From positions 1 to 64,000 of the forward strand of contig JAEWYQ010000021.1 of assembly GCA_023395555.1 (NCBI GenBank): DNA of 64,000 nucleotides, in the 5' to 3' direction. The notes under the pieces are model-generated. The model was not told the origin of the DNA. It did no database searches and saw only the letters and a list, made by a program, of their open reading frames with translations. Positions 1 through 9,485 of the stretch are shown piece after piece (positions within the stretch are counted from its first letter, which is position 1; every line of letters starts with the position of its first letter). Source of the DNA: Bacillota bacterium (lineage in GTDB: Bacteria; Bacillota; Clostridia; Lachnospirales; Lachnospiraceae). The position numbers were made by a program, and so were the translations under genes.

Positions 1-925
1 TGATTTCAAACAGCCTTTCCACAAAATCCGCCCGCTCTTCCAAGGTAACATTGTTCAGCCATTGGCGAATCGCCTGATTGAGGAAGATGCTGGACTTCTT
101 CACGCCGGATTGATAGACAAACTGCCGGCCAAGTACCTCCCAGGAAAATGCATTGTGCTGCATAATTCCCCTTTCGTTGCTGTTTACCACCACATACTCC
201 TCCAGGTGTTCCATCAGCATTCCCACAACGGAAGACTTGGGAAGAAAGCTATGAATTTTGGGAAGAATATTGCGATATCCCTGGCTTGCCAGAAACTTCT
301 CCTGAAAACCGGGCCCGTCATTACTATAAACCGCCAGAATCCGATGCTGCAGCTTCTCGATGGAAGCGGCCACATATACCGCCAGATTCCCGCCCTTAGA
401 ATGTCCTCCAAGATAAACCTCCCCTTCCAGATCCCCCAGAAGATATCTTACATACTCTACCGCATCCCTCTGTGACTGGGTCTCATCCAGGAAGCTCATC
501 TGAAAGTCTTCCTTCCACCCGATAAGATTGTCATCGGTTCCCCGGAATGCAATATAATGAAGGCCCTCATGCAAAGTGAAGACAATTGCCGAAAATTGTT
601 CCGATGTATCATAATTCAGACGGTTAATATAGCAGGATAACCGAAGTCCTCCAAAGCGCCTGGTGGCGGCAGCCTTCAGCAGCAGATCGGGAATATGTTC
701 AAAAAACGGATTCCTGGTGCGCGGATCCTCAAAATCAATGGCATCATAGGCCGCCTGTGCAATCTCCGACAGTACGGCACTCCCCTCCTGCCTCTCAAAG
801 GGAACTATTCCATCAAATTCAATGTAGGATAAGGTGGACAAAATCAGATTATCCACCTCGTTCAGAGAATCCTGGGCAAAGCTTAAATCACCGCGCCAAT
901 CCAGGTAATTCATTATATTATTCAT
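1..925 (-). CDS. DUF2974 (Mbeg1-like) alpha/beta-hydrolase, 3' end cut by window edge
   Basis: Reading the minus strand from the ATG at 925 gives an open frame of 308 codons that runs off the left edge without a stop. A GGAGGG ribosome binding site lies just upstream (about 931-937). The protein contains GHSKGGN (a lipase-type nucleophile elbow with Ser in G-x-S-x-G form), preceded by an AFRGTDDN-like strand, and followed by YSNDGPGF. This pattern is typical of the DUF2974/Mbeg1-like family of predicted serine hydrolases in Firmicutes. There is no signal peptide, so it is probably cytoplasmic. The substrate is unknown. The C-terminal part of the family is outside the window. It is divergent from the gene at 1131. 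Confidence 0.8.
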   Translation of the reverse strand, partial: MNNIMNYLDWRGDLSFAQDSLNEVDNLILSTLSYIEFDGIVPFERQEGSAVLSEIAQAAYDAIDFEDPRTRNPFFEHIPDLLLKAAATRRFGGLRLSCYINRLNYDTSEQFSAIVFTLHEGLHYIAFRGTDDNLIGWKEDFQMSFLDETQSQRDAVEYVRYLLGDLEGEVYLGGHSKGGNLAVYVAASIEKLQHRILAVYSNDGPGFQEKFLASQGYRNILPKIHSFLPKSSVVGMLMEHLEEYVVVNSNERGIMQHNAFSWEVLGRQFVYQSGVKKSSIFLNQAIRQWLNNVTLEERADFVERLFEI

Positions 926-1130
926 ATCCTTCCCTCCTGTGACAATCAACCGGGCCATTCTGCCTCTTCTGCCTGTTAATCCAAATATAGTAATATAATA
1001 ACATTTAAATACCAATAATTCTATAATGACCTCTCCCAATAATTCCTTTATAATAGGGATGTCGATGGACAGAGATTATTTCGTCACTCGTACATACCTG
1101 TTTTACAAAACACATAAGGAGGCATTGCAA

Positions 1131-2096
1131 TTGAAAAAGACACATAAGACTATTGCTTTTCTGCTGATTTTTAGCATACTTAGTCTTTCACTCATCCCCA
1201 TTACAAAAGATACTGTGACAGCCAAAGCGGCTGGAAAAATATACTTAAGCAATACGAGCCTGACATTGGAGCTGGATCATTACAAAACGCTCCGGGTACG
1301 CGGAACTTCAGGCAAGGTTACCTGGTCCAGCAGCGACAGAAAGGTGGCAAGCGTATCCAGCAGCGGCAAGGTCTTTGCCAATGCGCCGGGTTATGCAACC
1401 ATAACCGCTTCGGTCGGAGGTAAGAAATTAAAGTGTAAGGTAAATATCGTCTACATGGCGAAGAATGCTACCGTGACGAAGGATCAGAGCTCTTCCTTAA
1501 CCATCTTCGGAGCCAGGGGCAATGCGGTTTATACCTCCAGCGATCCTTCCGTTGTAACGGTTTCAGCCAAGGGAAAGCTGACTGGAAAGAAAGTGGGAAA
1601 AGCAACCATTACCGCTTCCGTTGACGGTAAGGAATTGACCAGCACGGTATCTGTTATCGGCATGAATCATTCTTCTATCCTGCTGGAGCTGGGCGCTGAG
1701 ACCGGCTTTGTCAAGACACTGAAGGTTGAGAATGCATCGTCCAAGATTAAATGGTCTACCAGTGATAAAAACATTGCCACAGTAACCTCGGAGGGTGTGG
1801 TTTATGCCCAGGGAGTTGGCAGCGCTGTAATCACCGCAGAGGTAAATGGCAGGAAGGTAACCAGCACGGTTAAGGTAATCCAGGCAAGTGCGAAGAATTT
1901 CACACTTCGTGCCGGAAAGACCAAGGATCTCCAGGTACATGGAACAGACAACACGGTAATCTGGTCCTCCAACAATACCTCGGTTGCCACCATATCCGCA
2001 GACGGCAAGGTGACTGCCGTGGCTCCGGGAAATGCAATCATATTCGGTTATGTGGATGACAGGGACGTATTCTTTCACATAACGGTTACTGAATAA
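1131..2096 (+). CDS. Secreted protein of four tandem BIG2 (bacterial Ig-like) domains
   Basis: The frame is open from 1026, but I start it at the TTG at 1131. An AAGGAGG at 1116-1122 sits 8 bases upstream, and translation then begins with a classical signal peptide (LKKTHK, a hydrophobic stretch, cleavage near AKAAG). A TATAAT at 1049-1054 could be the -10. The mature protein (321 residues in total) is four repeats of about 75 residues. Each has the BIG2 pattern: a strand, then VTWSSSD/NxxVAxVSxxGxV, then GxAxITA and a closing V. There is no anchor, enzyme domain or sortase signal, so it is probably released or bound to the wall as an adhesion or spacer module. The exact role is unknown. Confidence 0.8.
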   Translation: MKKTHKTIAFLLIFSILSLSLIPITKDTVTAKAAGKIYLSNTSLTLELDHYKTLRVRGTSGKVTWSSSDRKVASVSSSGKVFANAPGYATITASVGGKKLKCKVNIVYMAKNATVTKDQSSSLTIFGARGNAVYTSSDPSVVTVSAKGKLTGKKVGKATITASVDGKELTSTVSVIGMNHSSILLELGAETGFVKTLKVENASSKIKWSTSDKNIATVTSEGVVYAQGVGSAVITAEVNGRKVTSTVKVIQASAKNFTLRAGKTKDLQVHGTDNTVIWSSNNTSVATISADGKVTAVAPGNAIIFGYVDDRDVFFHITVTE

Positions 2097-2156
2097 GAGA
2101 ACAATTTAAATATAATAATATTATGTAAACTTATAAAGACTTTCAGACTTTATAAA

Positions 2157-2197
2157 ACAGTACTCCGCTAAATCGAAATTATTTAGCGGAGTACTGT
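2157..2197. terminator. Bidirectional terminator between converging genes
   Basis: Perfect 17-bp inverted repeat (arms 2157-2173 and 2181-2197, 7-nt loop) between the ends of the BIG2 gene (+) and the amidase gene (-). The T-rich tail is on the minus-strand side, so it best serves the amidase gene. Confidence 0.8.
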
Positions 2198-2205
2198 GAT
2201 TCTGT

Positions 2206-4920
2206 CTATCTTCCCGTAGGGTATTGCTCAAATATCTGAAGAATGGTGTTATAAATGGTTTGTATGGCATTTTCCTGGAAAACAGGATCCGTTAATTTGG
2301 CATGATCCTTCTTATTGGATAAAAAGCCAAGTTCAATCAGCACTGCGGGAACGGTATTATTATGTACAACAGTGTAGCGTTTTGCCTGTGCGCCCCGGTC
2401 AGTCATGTTCAGATTGCGAACCAGGTTGCCGCAGAATAATTCCGCCATACGTTTGCTGGTGAGCCCCGCACTGTTGGGGGTATTATTGGATGCGGAATAA
2501 TATACCTCGGTTCCGTAGGGAGTTGCCGTGGTAAAAGCATTCATATGCAGGCTGACGAAAATATCAGCACCATATTTGCCGGCAAAGGCTGCGCGGTCCT
2601 TCAGCTCCACAAACACATCAGTGGTTCTTGTATAATATACCTTGAGCCTGGAAGGATCCTGATTGAAATATTTTTCTCCTATGGTATAAAGCATCTTATA
2701 GTTGAGATCCTTTTCCCTGGTACTAAAATGCACTGCTCCGCTGTCATGGCCGCCGTGCCCGGGATCTAAAATAACGATATTGGGATAGATATCCCTGGGA
2801 TTGCCCACCTTGACATAGATATAATCCTCGTCCACCGTGTAGGTATATCCCTGAAGCTTCGTGGTCTTGAAAATGATCTCCGTCTCATACATGCTGTTCA
2901 GTGACACCAGGATATCCTTAACCGTATCCGTCCCGTTGATGATGTCGAGGCTGCTGAGATCGGCCATATAGTCCCCGCCTAAACGAAGAACAAAGTTGTT
3001 ACTATAATAATTATCCTGGTCGGTTATCATCCCCCTGGTCAAGCCCTCCGGCTTAGGGATCCTGATATTATACTCGTCCGTATCCCAGTCAGGCAGCTCC
3101 GGCTCCGAAGCCGTCGGCTCCTCTTCTGCTCCGGGAACGTGAAGAAGCAGGGAATAACGGTTTTCCGTCTCCGACAGATACAGTTCAAAGCCTTCATTTA
3201 CTCCAAGAATCAGCTGTGTCATATCACCGGCTGCAACCGTGCTGATGGTATTAATGTATTTGGAACCGGTAATGCCGGTGTTGATCTCGCCCAATGTGTT
3301 GGCTGTGCAGGGAAGATCCACATAGATCAGACCGAATTCCTGTCTTGCCGATACCTTGAGGGAATCCATTCCGGTCAGGGTAAGATAATCCCCTGCATCA
3401 TTGGTTCCTGCAACAGCGGAGACAAGTGCATTATAAGATATAGTGACATACAGCTGCTGCTTATCCTCCGACAGGCTCAGCTCATAGCTGTAATCCGGGG
3501 AAACCAGATCCAGCTCAATGACAGAGGACAGGCCCGTTTCATCGGGGTGAATTCCGATGGTTTGAACCAATTTGCTGTAGGTTCCAAGCATGGGGTAGGT
3601 CATCTCAGAACAGGTCATCTGCTCTGCCTGAAGCACAAGCCGGTTACCGTCGCTGGCGGAGGTGATTCTGCCGAAGCTTCCGGAGGAAAGAAATTGGAAG
3701 GTCTCCGAATTCAGCTTGATATTATTGTAATCTCTGGCTGCGGAATAAATCGTACCGTAATTCATACCTGTATTCTCAGAATTTAACTCATGGACATTGC
3801 TGCTTTTTCCATATAGGAGACCGTCTCCAATCCATTGATTTAAAATGGTTCCTGTCTCAATGATAACACTTTCATCCCCTAATTCGGGAGCATCAGAATC
3901 GTCCGTACCGGAAGGATCTCCAGCCTTTGGTGTTGTGATGATTGAGGTTCCGGTTGAACTGTTCCATTCATAGTGATAACCGAGGCTGGTAGCGGTAAAT
4001 CTCCCCGGAACCATGACATAGGAGGTATTGACATCATGATTTTTAACAATCATCGGCGCCGTATCCATCCGGACTGCGGTACCGTTCAGATACGCTGTCT
4101 TGCTCCCTATGGTCATTACCAGAACAACATCCCCTTTGGTCAGTGTGACGGTCTTGTCCGAACTGTTGTAAGAGTAGGCTGCACCGATAGCCGCGTTGGT
4201 AAATATGGACTTGGCCCGAAGCATTGCCGTGTTATTGGTGATGATGCTGGGCATGTTTCCAAGATTAATCTTCTTGCCGTCCACCGTAACCATTCCCAGG
4301 CTTCCGGTATATTCAAACATCTTGCCGCTGTCATAAGACAGGGACAGGGTATTCTTAACCATAGCGACTGTACTGATGCTGCTGTTCCAGGTGTAATTCA
4401 ATCCCAGAGTCTCGGATACAAATCTGGAGGGAACCAGCACTTTAGTCAAAGCAGCATCGGAATACTTCACCTTTACCGGAGCAACGGGCAGGGTGGCGGC
4501 CGCGCCGTTCACCTTGGCTTTCGTACTGCCAATGGTCATGAGGATGGTCTTACCGTACTTTGAGATCGTTATAGTACCTTTATTCTTGTCGTATACGCAC
4601 TCGGCGGCAATATTGGACCGCTTGAAGATGTCGTCATAGGGCACCAGCGCAACACCCTTCACCAGAATTCCCGGTGCCTTCTTATTTCCGATGGCTTGTC
4701 CGTTCAAGGTAACTGCGATCTGCTTATCGGTGTAGATGGTTTCTTTTTTTGTAGAATAGTTGTATATTTTCAATCCGCCGGCCGCCGATACCCGGCTGTG
4801 TACTGCTCCCAGTGCAACCAGCACGGTTATCAGCATAAATCCAAGCTTTAAGCATAAGAGGCGACCACGGCTTCCGTTATCTTTTGTCCTTGTAATTATC
4901 GTTTGTAATTCCTTCTTCAT
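2206..4920 (-). CDS. N-acetylmuramoyl-L-alanine amidase with copper-amine-oxidase-like stalk domains
   Basis: 904 residues, exported: a basic N-terminus and hydrophobic segment end near VSAAGG (about 47). Two copper amine oxidase N-terminal-like repeats follow (about 55-190 and 200-340), then an AMIN-like region (about 420-610), and the catalytic Amidase_3 domain from about 715. Zinc ligands are visible as H722 in DPGHGG, E736 in TREKDLN and H792 in SLHMN, with catalytic E863 in LIELGFLSN. It cleaves the bond between MurNAc and the L-Ala stem peptide in peptidoglycan. The architecture is common for clostridial wall or sporulation amidases. The AGGAGGT (4936-4942) lies 15 bases before the ATG, longer than usual; no better start is apparent. 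Confidence 0.9.
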   Translation of the reverse strand: MKKELQTIITRTKDNGSRGRLLCLKLGFMLITVLVALGAVHSRVSAAGGLKIYNYSTKKETIYTDKQIAVTLNGQAIGNKKAPGILVKGVALVPYDDIFKRSNIAAECVYDKNKGTITISKYGKTILMTIGSTKAKVNGAAATLPVAPVKVKYSDAALTKVLVPSRFVSETLGLNYTWNSSISTVAMVKNTLSLSYDSGKMFEYTGSLGMVTVDGKKINLGNMPSIITNNTAMLRAKSIFTNAAIGAAYSYNSSDKTVTLTKGDVVLVMTIGSKTAYLNGTAVRMDTAPMIVKNHDVNTSYVMVPGRFTATSLGYHYEWNSSTGTSIITTPKAGDPSGTDDSDAPELGDESVIIETGTILNQWIGDGLLYGKSSNVHELNSENTGMNYGTIYSAARDYNNIKLNSETFQFLSSGSFGRITSASDGNRLVLQAEQMTCSEMTYPMLGTYSKLVQTIGIHPDETGLSSVIELDLVSPDYSYELSLSEDKQQLYVTISYNALVSAVAGTNDAGDYLTLTGMDSLKVSARQEFGLIYVDLPCTANTLGEINTGITGSKYINTISTVAAGDMTQLILGVNEGFELYLSETENRYSLLLHVPGAEEEPTASEPELPDWDTDEYNIRIPKPEGLTRGMITDQDNYYSNNFVLRLGGDYMADLSSLDIINGTDTVKDILVSLNSMYETEIIFKTTKLQGYTYTVDEDYIYVKVGNPRDIYPNIVILDPGHGGHDSGAVHFSTREKDLNYKMLYTIGEKYFNQDPSRLKVYYTRTTDVFVELKDRAAFAGKYGADIFVSLHMNAFTTATPYGTEVYYSASNNTPNSAGLTSKRMAELFCGNLVRNLNMTDRGAQAKRYTVVHNNTVPAVLIELGFLSNKKDHAKLTDPVFQENAIQTIYNTILQIFEQYPTGR

Positions 4921-5510
4921 TTGCTCTTTTTATTACCTCCTCTGTCACAGTCTGGCCGGCGATCAGGCATGTGTCCCCTCTCATCCTGTATTCCGGCTTA
5001 TCTTGTCGGTTTCAACGTTATTGTGTTTTCATGCTTCTAAAACACTTAAGTCAACGCTGTATAGATTACAGATATTACGATAATATTAAAAGTTGTTAAA
5101 ACTGTGTCAGTATTCTATTTTTTTTCATAAAAATTGCTATTTATCTCTATATATACATAAACAGGCAGTATATTCTGGTGAGACGATATAATAAAAACAC
5201 GGTTTTACAGCATTCTACAGCGCTAGATAATAAAACAAACAAGGATGTACAGGCTTGATATGTGGTTCTACAACATTAGACTAATGTTCTTCAAAAAGAA
5301 ACTAATTGTTACATATATCTGTTTTTGTTTACTATTTCAATAGAATACAAAAGAGGAGTTTTCTTTCTAATTATAATATGGTACAATGAAACATAATGAA
5401 AAATGCCAGATACAAGCATACTTGCGGTTTCCGGGCGGAGCAGCAAAATAATATCCGCAGAACAAAGGGGATAACAAATTATATTGAGGAAGAAGAAGGT
5501 AAGAATATTT
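4921..5510. other. Divergent intergenic region, regulatory, no gene recognised
   Basis: About 590 AT-rich bases between the amidase gene (-) and the TtcA-like gene (+). A perfect 8-bp inverted repeat with a 1-base centre lies at 5272-5288 (AACATTAG-A-CTAATGTT), and a possible -10 for the rightward gene is TACAAT near 5382-5387. No convincing ORF, tRNA or riboswitch core was seen. Confidence 0.5.
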
Positions 5511-6236
5511 ATGAAGCTTCAACAGCTACTAAGCTATACAAGAAAAGCGGTGGATGATTACCGGATGATAGAGGATGGAGACCGGATTGCCATCGGTGTC
5601 TCCGGAGGAAAGGACAGCCTTACCATGCTGTATGCCCTCTCCGGCCTGCGCCGTTTTTACCCCAGGAAATTTGAACTAGAGGCCATAACAGTAAATATGG
5701 GTTTTAAAGAATTGGATTTTACTGCTGTCGCCAGTCTCTGTGAGAAGCTGGAGATAAATTATACAATTGTAGAATCGGAAATCGCTGAGATTGTATTTGA
5801 ACATCGCAAGGAAAGCAATCCCTGTTCCCTATGCGCTAAGATGCGCAAAGGGGCTTTCAACACCAAAGCAAAGGAATTAGGCTGTAACAAAGAGGCTTAT
5901 GCCCATCACTATGATGATGTGATTGAAACCTTATTGATGTCCCTGATTTATGAGGGCAGAATCCACTGCTTCTCTCCTGTCACTTATCTGGACCGCTCGG
6001 ATATTACATTGATTCGCCCTCTTATCTATGTGGAGGAAGCGGATATCAAGGGCTTTCGCAATGCATATCAGCTGCCCGTGGTGAAGAACCCCTGTCCTGT
6101 GGACGGTTATACCAAACGGGAATATATCAAGCAGCTGATCAAGACTCTGGGTGCAGAGAGTCCGGGGCTTAGGGAGCGTTTATTCCACGCCGTACAGAAC
6201 AGCGGAATCCAGGGCTGGAACAAGGCTGTATTATAA
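5511..6236 (+). CDS. TtcA-like tRNA 2-thiocytidine synthetase (PP-loop ATPase)
   Basis: 241 residues from the ATG at 5511, which has an AGAAGG about 10 bases upstream; a TTG at 5484 is also in frame but less likely. The PP-loop SGGKDS is at residues 31-36. A CSLCAKMRKG segment with a CxxC pair and a later NPCPVDGYTKREY segment match the TtcA/TtuA-type ATP pyrophosphatases. TtcA enzymes adenylate a tRNA base and transfer sulfur using a cysteine-bound iron-sulfur cluster. The same fold serves several tRNA thiolation enzymes, so the modified base is an inference. It is followed 54 bases later by the recombinase gene on the same strand. Confidence 0.8.
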   Translation: MKLQQLLSYTRKAVDDYRMIEDGDRIAIGVSGGKDSLTMLYALSGLRRFYPRKFELEAITVNMGFKELDFTAVASLCEKLEINYTIVESEIAEIVFEHRKESNPCSLCAKMRKGAFNTKAKELGCNKEAYAHHYDDVIETLLMSLIYEGRIHCFSPVTYLDRSDITLIRPLIYVEEADIKGFRNAYQLPVVKNPCPVDGYTKREYIKQLIKTLGAESPGLRERLFHAVQNSGIQGWNKAVL

Positions 6237-6290
6237 ATCCTGCAGTGACTCCATAATTTACATAGATTAAAGAAAGGTGTGATTACGATT

Positions 6291-7340
6291 ATGACAGAGA
6301 GGAATTATCACGACCAGGTAAATATCGATAATACCCTGCGGCTGCGCGTTCTTGAGGAAAAGCTGCCTCGCTTTTGCAAGTATTTCTTCCGCGGGATTGA
6401 ACCCACCACCTCCTCCCGTACCAGAATTGCCTATGCTTATGACCTGGGAGTCTTTTTTGAATGGCTGAAGAATTCCAATCCCTCCTTGAAGAATACACCA
6501 ATTACCGAATTCCGGCTTGAGCTGCTGGATCAGGTCAAGCCCATTGATCTGGAGGAATACCTGGATTATCTTACCTATTATAAATCATCGGATGAGAAAG
6601 AGCATCTGAATGCGGAGAAGGGAAAGAAGCGAAAGCTGGTCTCCCTTCGCAGTTTCTATAAGTATTATTTCCAGAAGGAAATGATCTCCACCAACCCGGC
6701 GTCACTGATCCGTGTGCCGAAGCTGCATGATAAGGAAATTGTCCGTCTGGAGATCGACGAGGTGGCAAAGCTGTTGGATGAGGTAGAAACCGCCGAAAAC
6801 ATGACTAAGACACAGCGGAAATATCACGATAAGACGAAGCTCCGGGATCTGGCGCTCATGACCCTGCTCCTGGGAACCGGTATTCGTGTCTCCGAGTGTG
6901 TGGGGTTGGATTTAGATGATGTTGATTTTGATAATAATGGAATCAAAATCCGGAGAAAGGGCGGTTATGAGGTAGTTGTCTATTTCGGTGAAGAGGTTCG
7001 CAGCGCCTTGCTGGATTATATCAAGGAACGCAAGCAGATTGTTCCCTGTGAGGGACATTCCAATGCACTGTTCCTCTCCCTCCAGCATAAACGGATCAAT
7101 GTACGTTCCGTGGAGAACCTGGTGAAGAAGTACGCTTCCACCGTTACGAAACTAAAGAAAATTACTCCTCATAAGCTCCGCAGCACCTATGGCACCAGCC
7201 TGTACCGGGAAACCGGTGATATCTATCTGGTAGCCGATGTTCTCGGCCATAAGGATGTGAATACGACGAAGAAGCATTACGCCGCCCTTGAGGACAACCG
7301 CCGGCGCAGTGCTGCCAACGCGGTCAGATTAAGAGAATAA
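6291..7340 (+). CDS. XerC/XerD-type tyrosine recombinase
   Basis: 349 residues from the ATG at 6291 (AGAAAGG at 6271-6277); a GTG at 6279 would add four residues but sits too close to the ribosome binding site. The N-terminal SAM-like DNA-binding domain (about 15-135) is followed by the catalytic domain. Visible catalytic residues are Arg in GTGIRVSE, Lys in RRKGG, His and Arg in TPHKLRSTYGT, His in LGHKDVNTT and the nucleophile Tyr in KKHYAAL. This complete set marks an active site-specific recombinase of the chromosomal Xer type. No adjacent att-like repeats or phage genes were seen, so a housekeeping role (chromosome dimer resolution) is more likely than an integrase role. Confidence 0.85.
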   Translation: MTERNYHDQVNIDNTLRLRVLEEKLPRFCKYFFRGIEPTTSSRTRIAYAYDLGVFFEWLKNSNPSLKNTPITEFRLELLDQVKPIDLEEYLDYLTYYKSSDEKEHLNAEKGKKRKLVSLRSFYKYYFQKEMISTNPASLIRVPKLHDKEIVRLEIDEVAKLLDEVETAENMTKTQRKYHDKTKLRDLALMTLLLGTGIRVSECVGLDLDDVDFDNNGIKIRRKGGYEVVVYFGEEVRSALLDYIKERKQIVPCEGHSNALFLSLQHKRINVRSVENLVKKYASTVTKLKKITPHKLRSTYGTSLYRETGDIYLVADVLGHKDVNTTKKHYAALEDNRRRSAANAVRLRE

Positions 7341-7537
7341 TGATCCGAATTTGAAAGAGGTGCACTGAAAATCTAAATAATTTTATCGGATTTATGAACT
7401 TTGTTCACATTATATGTGGAAAATATATCTCATTCATTTTAATAAGTATATGAACTTTATCCGCAATATTGCCATCTTCATTAAGGTAACGATTTTGATA
7501 CAATTTAACTATAAACACGGTATTCTCTTAACGATGA

Positions 7538-7586
7538 ACACGGACACGGTGCTAACGATAATGCACCATGTCCGTGTCTTTTTATT
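7538..7586 (+). terminator. Rho-independent terminator
   Basis: Stem of 15 bp with one mismatch (7538-7552 and 7563-7577) followed by CTTTTTATT. It ends rightward transcription from the recombinase gene. The preceding 200 bases (7341-7537) are AT-rich with nothing recognisable. Confidence 0.75.
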
Positions 7587-7600
7587 CATATAAGGCCAGG

Positions 7601-8365
7601 TTATAACTTTTTATAAATTCTCATTGCAAAGAAATAAGCAATAACGATGATTGCTATACACCAAGCAAGGGCAACCCAGATATCATTTCCTACCGATTGG
7701 TTTGCTAATATATTGCGAATAGCTTCTACGATAGGTGTTACAGGCTGATTATCTGCAAAAACACGTACAGCGGAAGGCATAGTTTCTGTTGGTACAAAGG
7801 CTGAACTAATAAACGGTAAAAAGATGATTGGATATGAGAATGCGCCTGCACCGTCTGGTGTTTTCGCAGCAAGTCCCGCAATTACAGCAATCCAAGTCAA
7901 AGCAAGTGTAAAAATCCCAAGAATTCCAAATACCATCAACCATTCTATAATTCCCGCTGAAGAACGAAATCCCATTAATAATGCAACAAATATAATCACT
8001 ACAACTGAAATTCCATTAGAAATGATTGATGTTAATACATGTCCCCACAATACGGTAGAACGGGCAATAGGCATAGAATGAAAACGTTCAAAGATACCAC
8101 GCTGTTTATCTATAAACAAACGGTACGCTACATATGCAATTCCACTACCAATAGCCATTAACATGATACCTGGCAATAGGTAGTTAACATAATTTTCTGC
8201 ACCTGTTTGAATTGCGCCGCCAAATACATAAACGAATAACAGCATCATTGCGATTGGCATGATACAAACTGTAATAATTGTATCCAAACTTCTTAAAATA
8301 TGCCGCATAGAACGTCCGAACATAACACTCATATCTTTTAAAAAATATCTATTTGCAGATTCCAT
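7601..8365 (-). CDS. ABC-2 type exporter permease (DrrB-like)
   Basis: 254 residues with about six hydrophobic segments and the ABC-2 permease pattern, including a short cytoplasmic RGIFERFHSMPIARS segment between helices. It would form the membrane channel of the exporter whose ATPase is encoded immediately upstream. The upstream stop codon is directly followed by this ATG, and its GAGGAG ribosome binding site lies inside the ATPase gene, so the two are translationally coupled. The substrate (drug, lipid or peptide) cannot be read from the sequence. Base composition is more AT-rich than the flanking housekeeping genes. Confidence 0.85.
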   Translation of the reverse strand: MESANRYFLKDMSVMFGRSMRHILRSLDTIITVCIMPIAMMLLFVYVFGGAIQTGAENYVNYLLPGIMLMAIGSGIAYVAYRLFIDKQRGIFERFHSMPIARSTVLWGHVLTSIISNGISVVVIIFVALLMGFRSSAGIIEWLMVFGILGIFTLALTWIAVIAGLAAKTPDGAGAFSYPIIFLPFISSAFVPTETMPSAVRVFADNQPVTPIVEAIRNILANQSVGNDIWVALAWCIAIIVIAYFFAMRIYKKL

Positions 8366-9127
8366 TTATTTCTCCTCTCCTTTACCAATGATTGTTAGAA
8401 ATATTTCTTCTAATGTAGGTTGTTTTTCAATATATTCAAGTTTTGCAGGTGGAAATAATTTTTTTAACCCCTCTAGTGTATCTAGAGCAATAATTTTACC
8501 TTCATGAAGAATAGCAATTTTATCAGCAAGCTGCTCCGCCTCTTCTAAATATTGAGTTGTTAGGAATACAGTAGTTCCTGAAGCTGATAGCTCTTTTACG
8601 CTCTTCCATACTTCTAAACGTGCTTCTGGATCAAGACCTGTTGTTGGCTCATCCAGGAAAATAATCTTCGGATTTCCCACAAGACTCATTGCTATATCAA
8701 TTCTTCTTTTCATACCTCCAGAGTAAGTACCCGCTCTACGATCTGCAGCCTCAGCCAATCCAAAACGCCTAATTAATTCATCTGCTACCGTTTTTGGTTT
8801 TTTAAGATGCCTAAGTTTTGCTATCATTTGGAGATTTTCATATCCAGTCAAAATTTCATCAATAGCGGCAAATTGGCCTGTAAGACTGATAGAACCTCTA
8901 ATATTCTCTGGATTTTGTTCAATATCAAAACCATTGATCACAACACTTCCAACATCAGCTTTAAGTAAGGTAGCCATGATTCTAATCAATGTTGTTTTTC
9001 CTGCTCCGTTTGAACCTAATAATGCAAAGATATCTCCCTGCTCGACCTCCAGATTTACTCCTTTCAGTACTTCTACATCTTTGTAAGCTTTCTTTACTCC
9101 TTTAATTTGTATGATGTTTTTATTCAT
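8366..9127 (-). CDS. ABC exporter ATP-binding protein (DrrA-like)
   Basis: 253 residues from the ATG at 9127, preceded by GGAAGGAAAG; an upstream in-frame TTG (9166) is less likely. It has Walker A GSNGAGKTT, Q-loop LTGQFA, signature YSGGMKRR, Walker B IIFLDEP with TTGLDPEAR, and a switch region where the usual His is replaced by Gln (LTTQYLEEAEQL). The Q variant is common in DrrA-type exporters. The C-terminal extension (PTLEEIFL) is typical of this subfamily. It powers the permease encoded next to it. A hairpin terminator between this gene and the KTR gene may reduce readthrough. Confidence 0.88.
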   Translation of the reverse strand: MNKNIIQIKGVKKAYKDVEVLKGVNLEVEQGDIFALLGSNGAGKTTLIRIMATLLKADVGSVVINGFDIEQNPENIRGSISLTGQFAAIDEILTGYENLQMIAKLRHLKKPKTVADELIRRFGLAEAADRRAGTYSGGMKRRIDIAMSLVGNPKIIFLDEPTTGLDPEARLEVWKSVKELSASGTTVFLTTQYLEEAEQLADKIAILHEGKIIALDTLEGLKKLFPPAKLEYIEKQPTLEEIFLTIIGKGEEK

Positions 9128-9214
9128 CTTCTTTCCTTCCTTTACTATGTTGATAAACTTGCTCAAACCTGCTTCAAATTCAACAATATGACTTGAACAG
9201 CGTTCATAAAGAAA

Positions 9215-9253
9215 GAGCCGGCAACAGTGATTTTACTCACATATTATCGGCTC
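9215..9253 (-). terminator. Intra-operon hairpin terminator
   Basis: On the minus strand GAGCCG (9253-9248) pairs with CGGCTC (9220-9215), with an inner GTGA/TCAC pair, followed by TTTCTTT. It overlaps the last codons of the KTR gene and precedes the ABC genes, so it may attenuate the exporter. Confidence 0.5.
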
Positions 9254-9432
9254 TGCGTCTTTGCGTCTGGCTCTTTGATTACTGATATATTCCGTCTTTT
9301 AACATTGATTATCGTTTCCTGTCTGCACTTGGGGCAAAACAGTGGGAAGTTTTCAAGCACCGTATCATCACGTATCTTAACCCTCGTTTTATTGCCGCAG
9401 ACCGGACATAATATCCACTCATCAGTACACAC
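9244..9432 (-). CDS. Cysteine-rich KTR zinc-ribbon protein
   Basis: 62 residues from the GTG at 9432, which has AGAGGTGG just upstream; a GTG six codons earlier is possible. Two CxxC pairs (CPVCGNKTR and CPKCRQE) form a zinc ribbon, and the C-terminus EPDAKTQSR is the KTR-family ending. Members of this family are frequent on Firmicutes conjugative transposons and resistance cassettes, which supports a mobile origin for this cluster. Function unknown, probably zinc and nucleic acid binding. Confidence 0.75.
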   Translation of the reverse strand: MCTDEWILCPVCGNKTRVKIRDDTVLENFPLFCPKCRQETIINVKRRNISVIKEPDAKTQSR

Positions 9433-9485
9433 ATTACCACCTCTTACCACCCAGAATAATAAGTCATTACACCCATGTTGCTCCC

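Noticed and set aside
62..475. Plus-strand open frame at the left edge
   Set aside because: It is antisense to the minus-strand DUF2974 gene, which has a ribosome binding site and the GHSKGGN motif.
6291..7340. Integrated phage or genomic island marked by the tyrosine recombinase
   Set aside because: No phage genes, att-like repeats or tRNA lie next to it; the protein looks like a chromosomal Xer recombinase.
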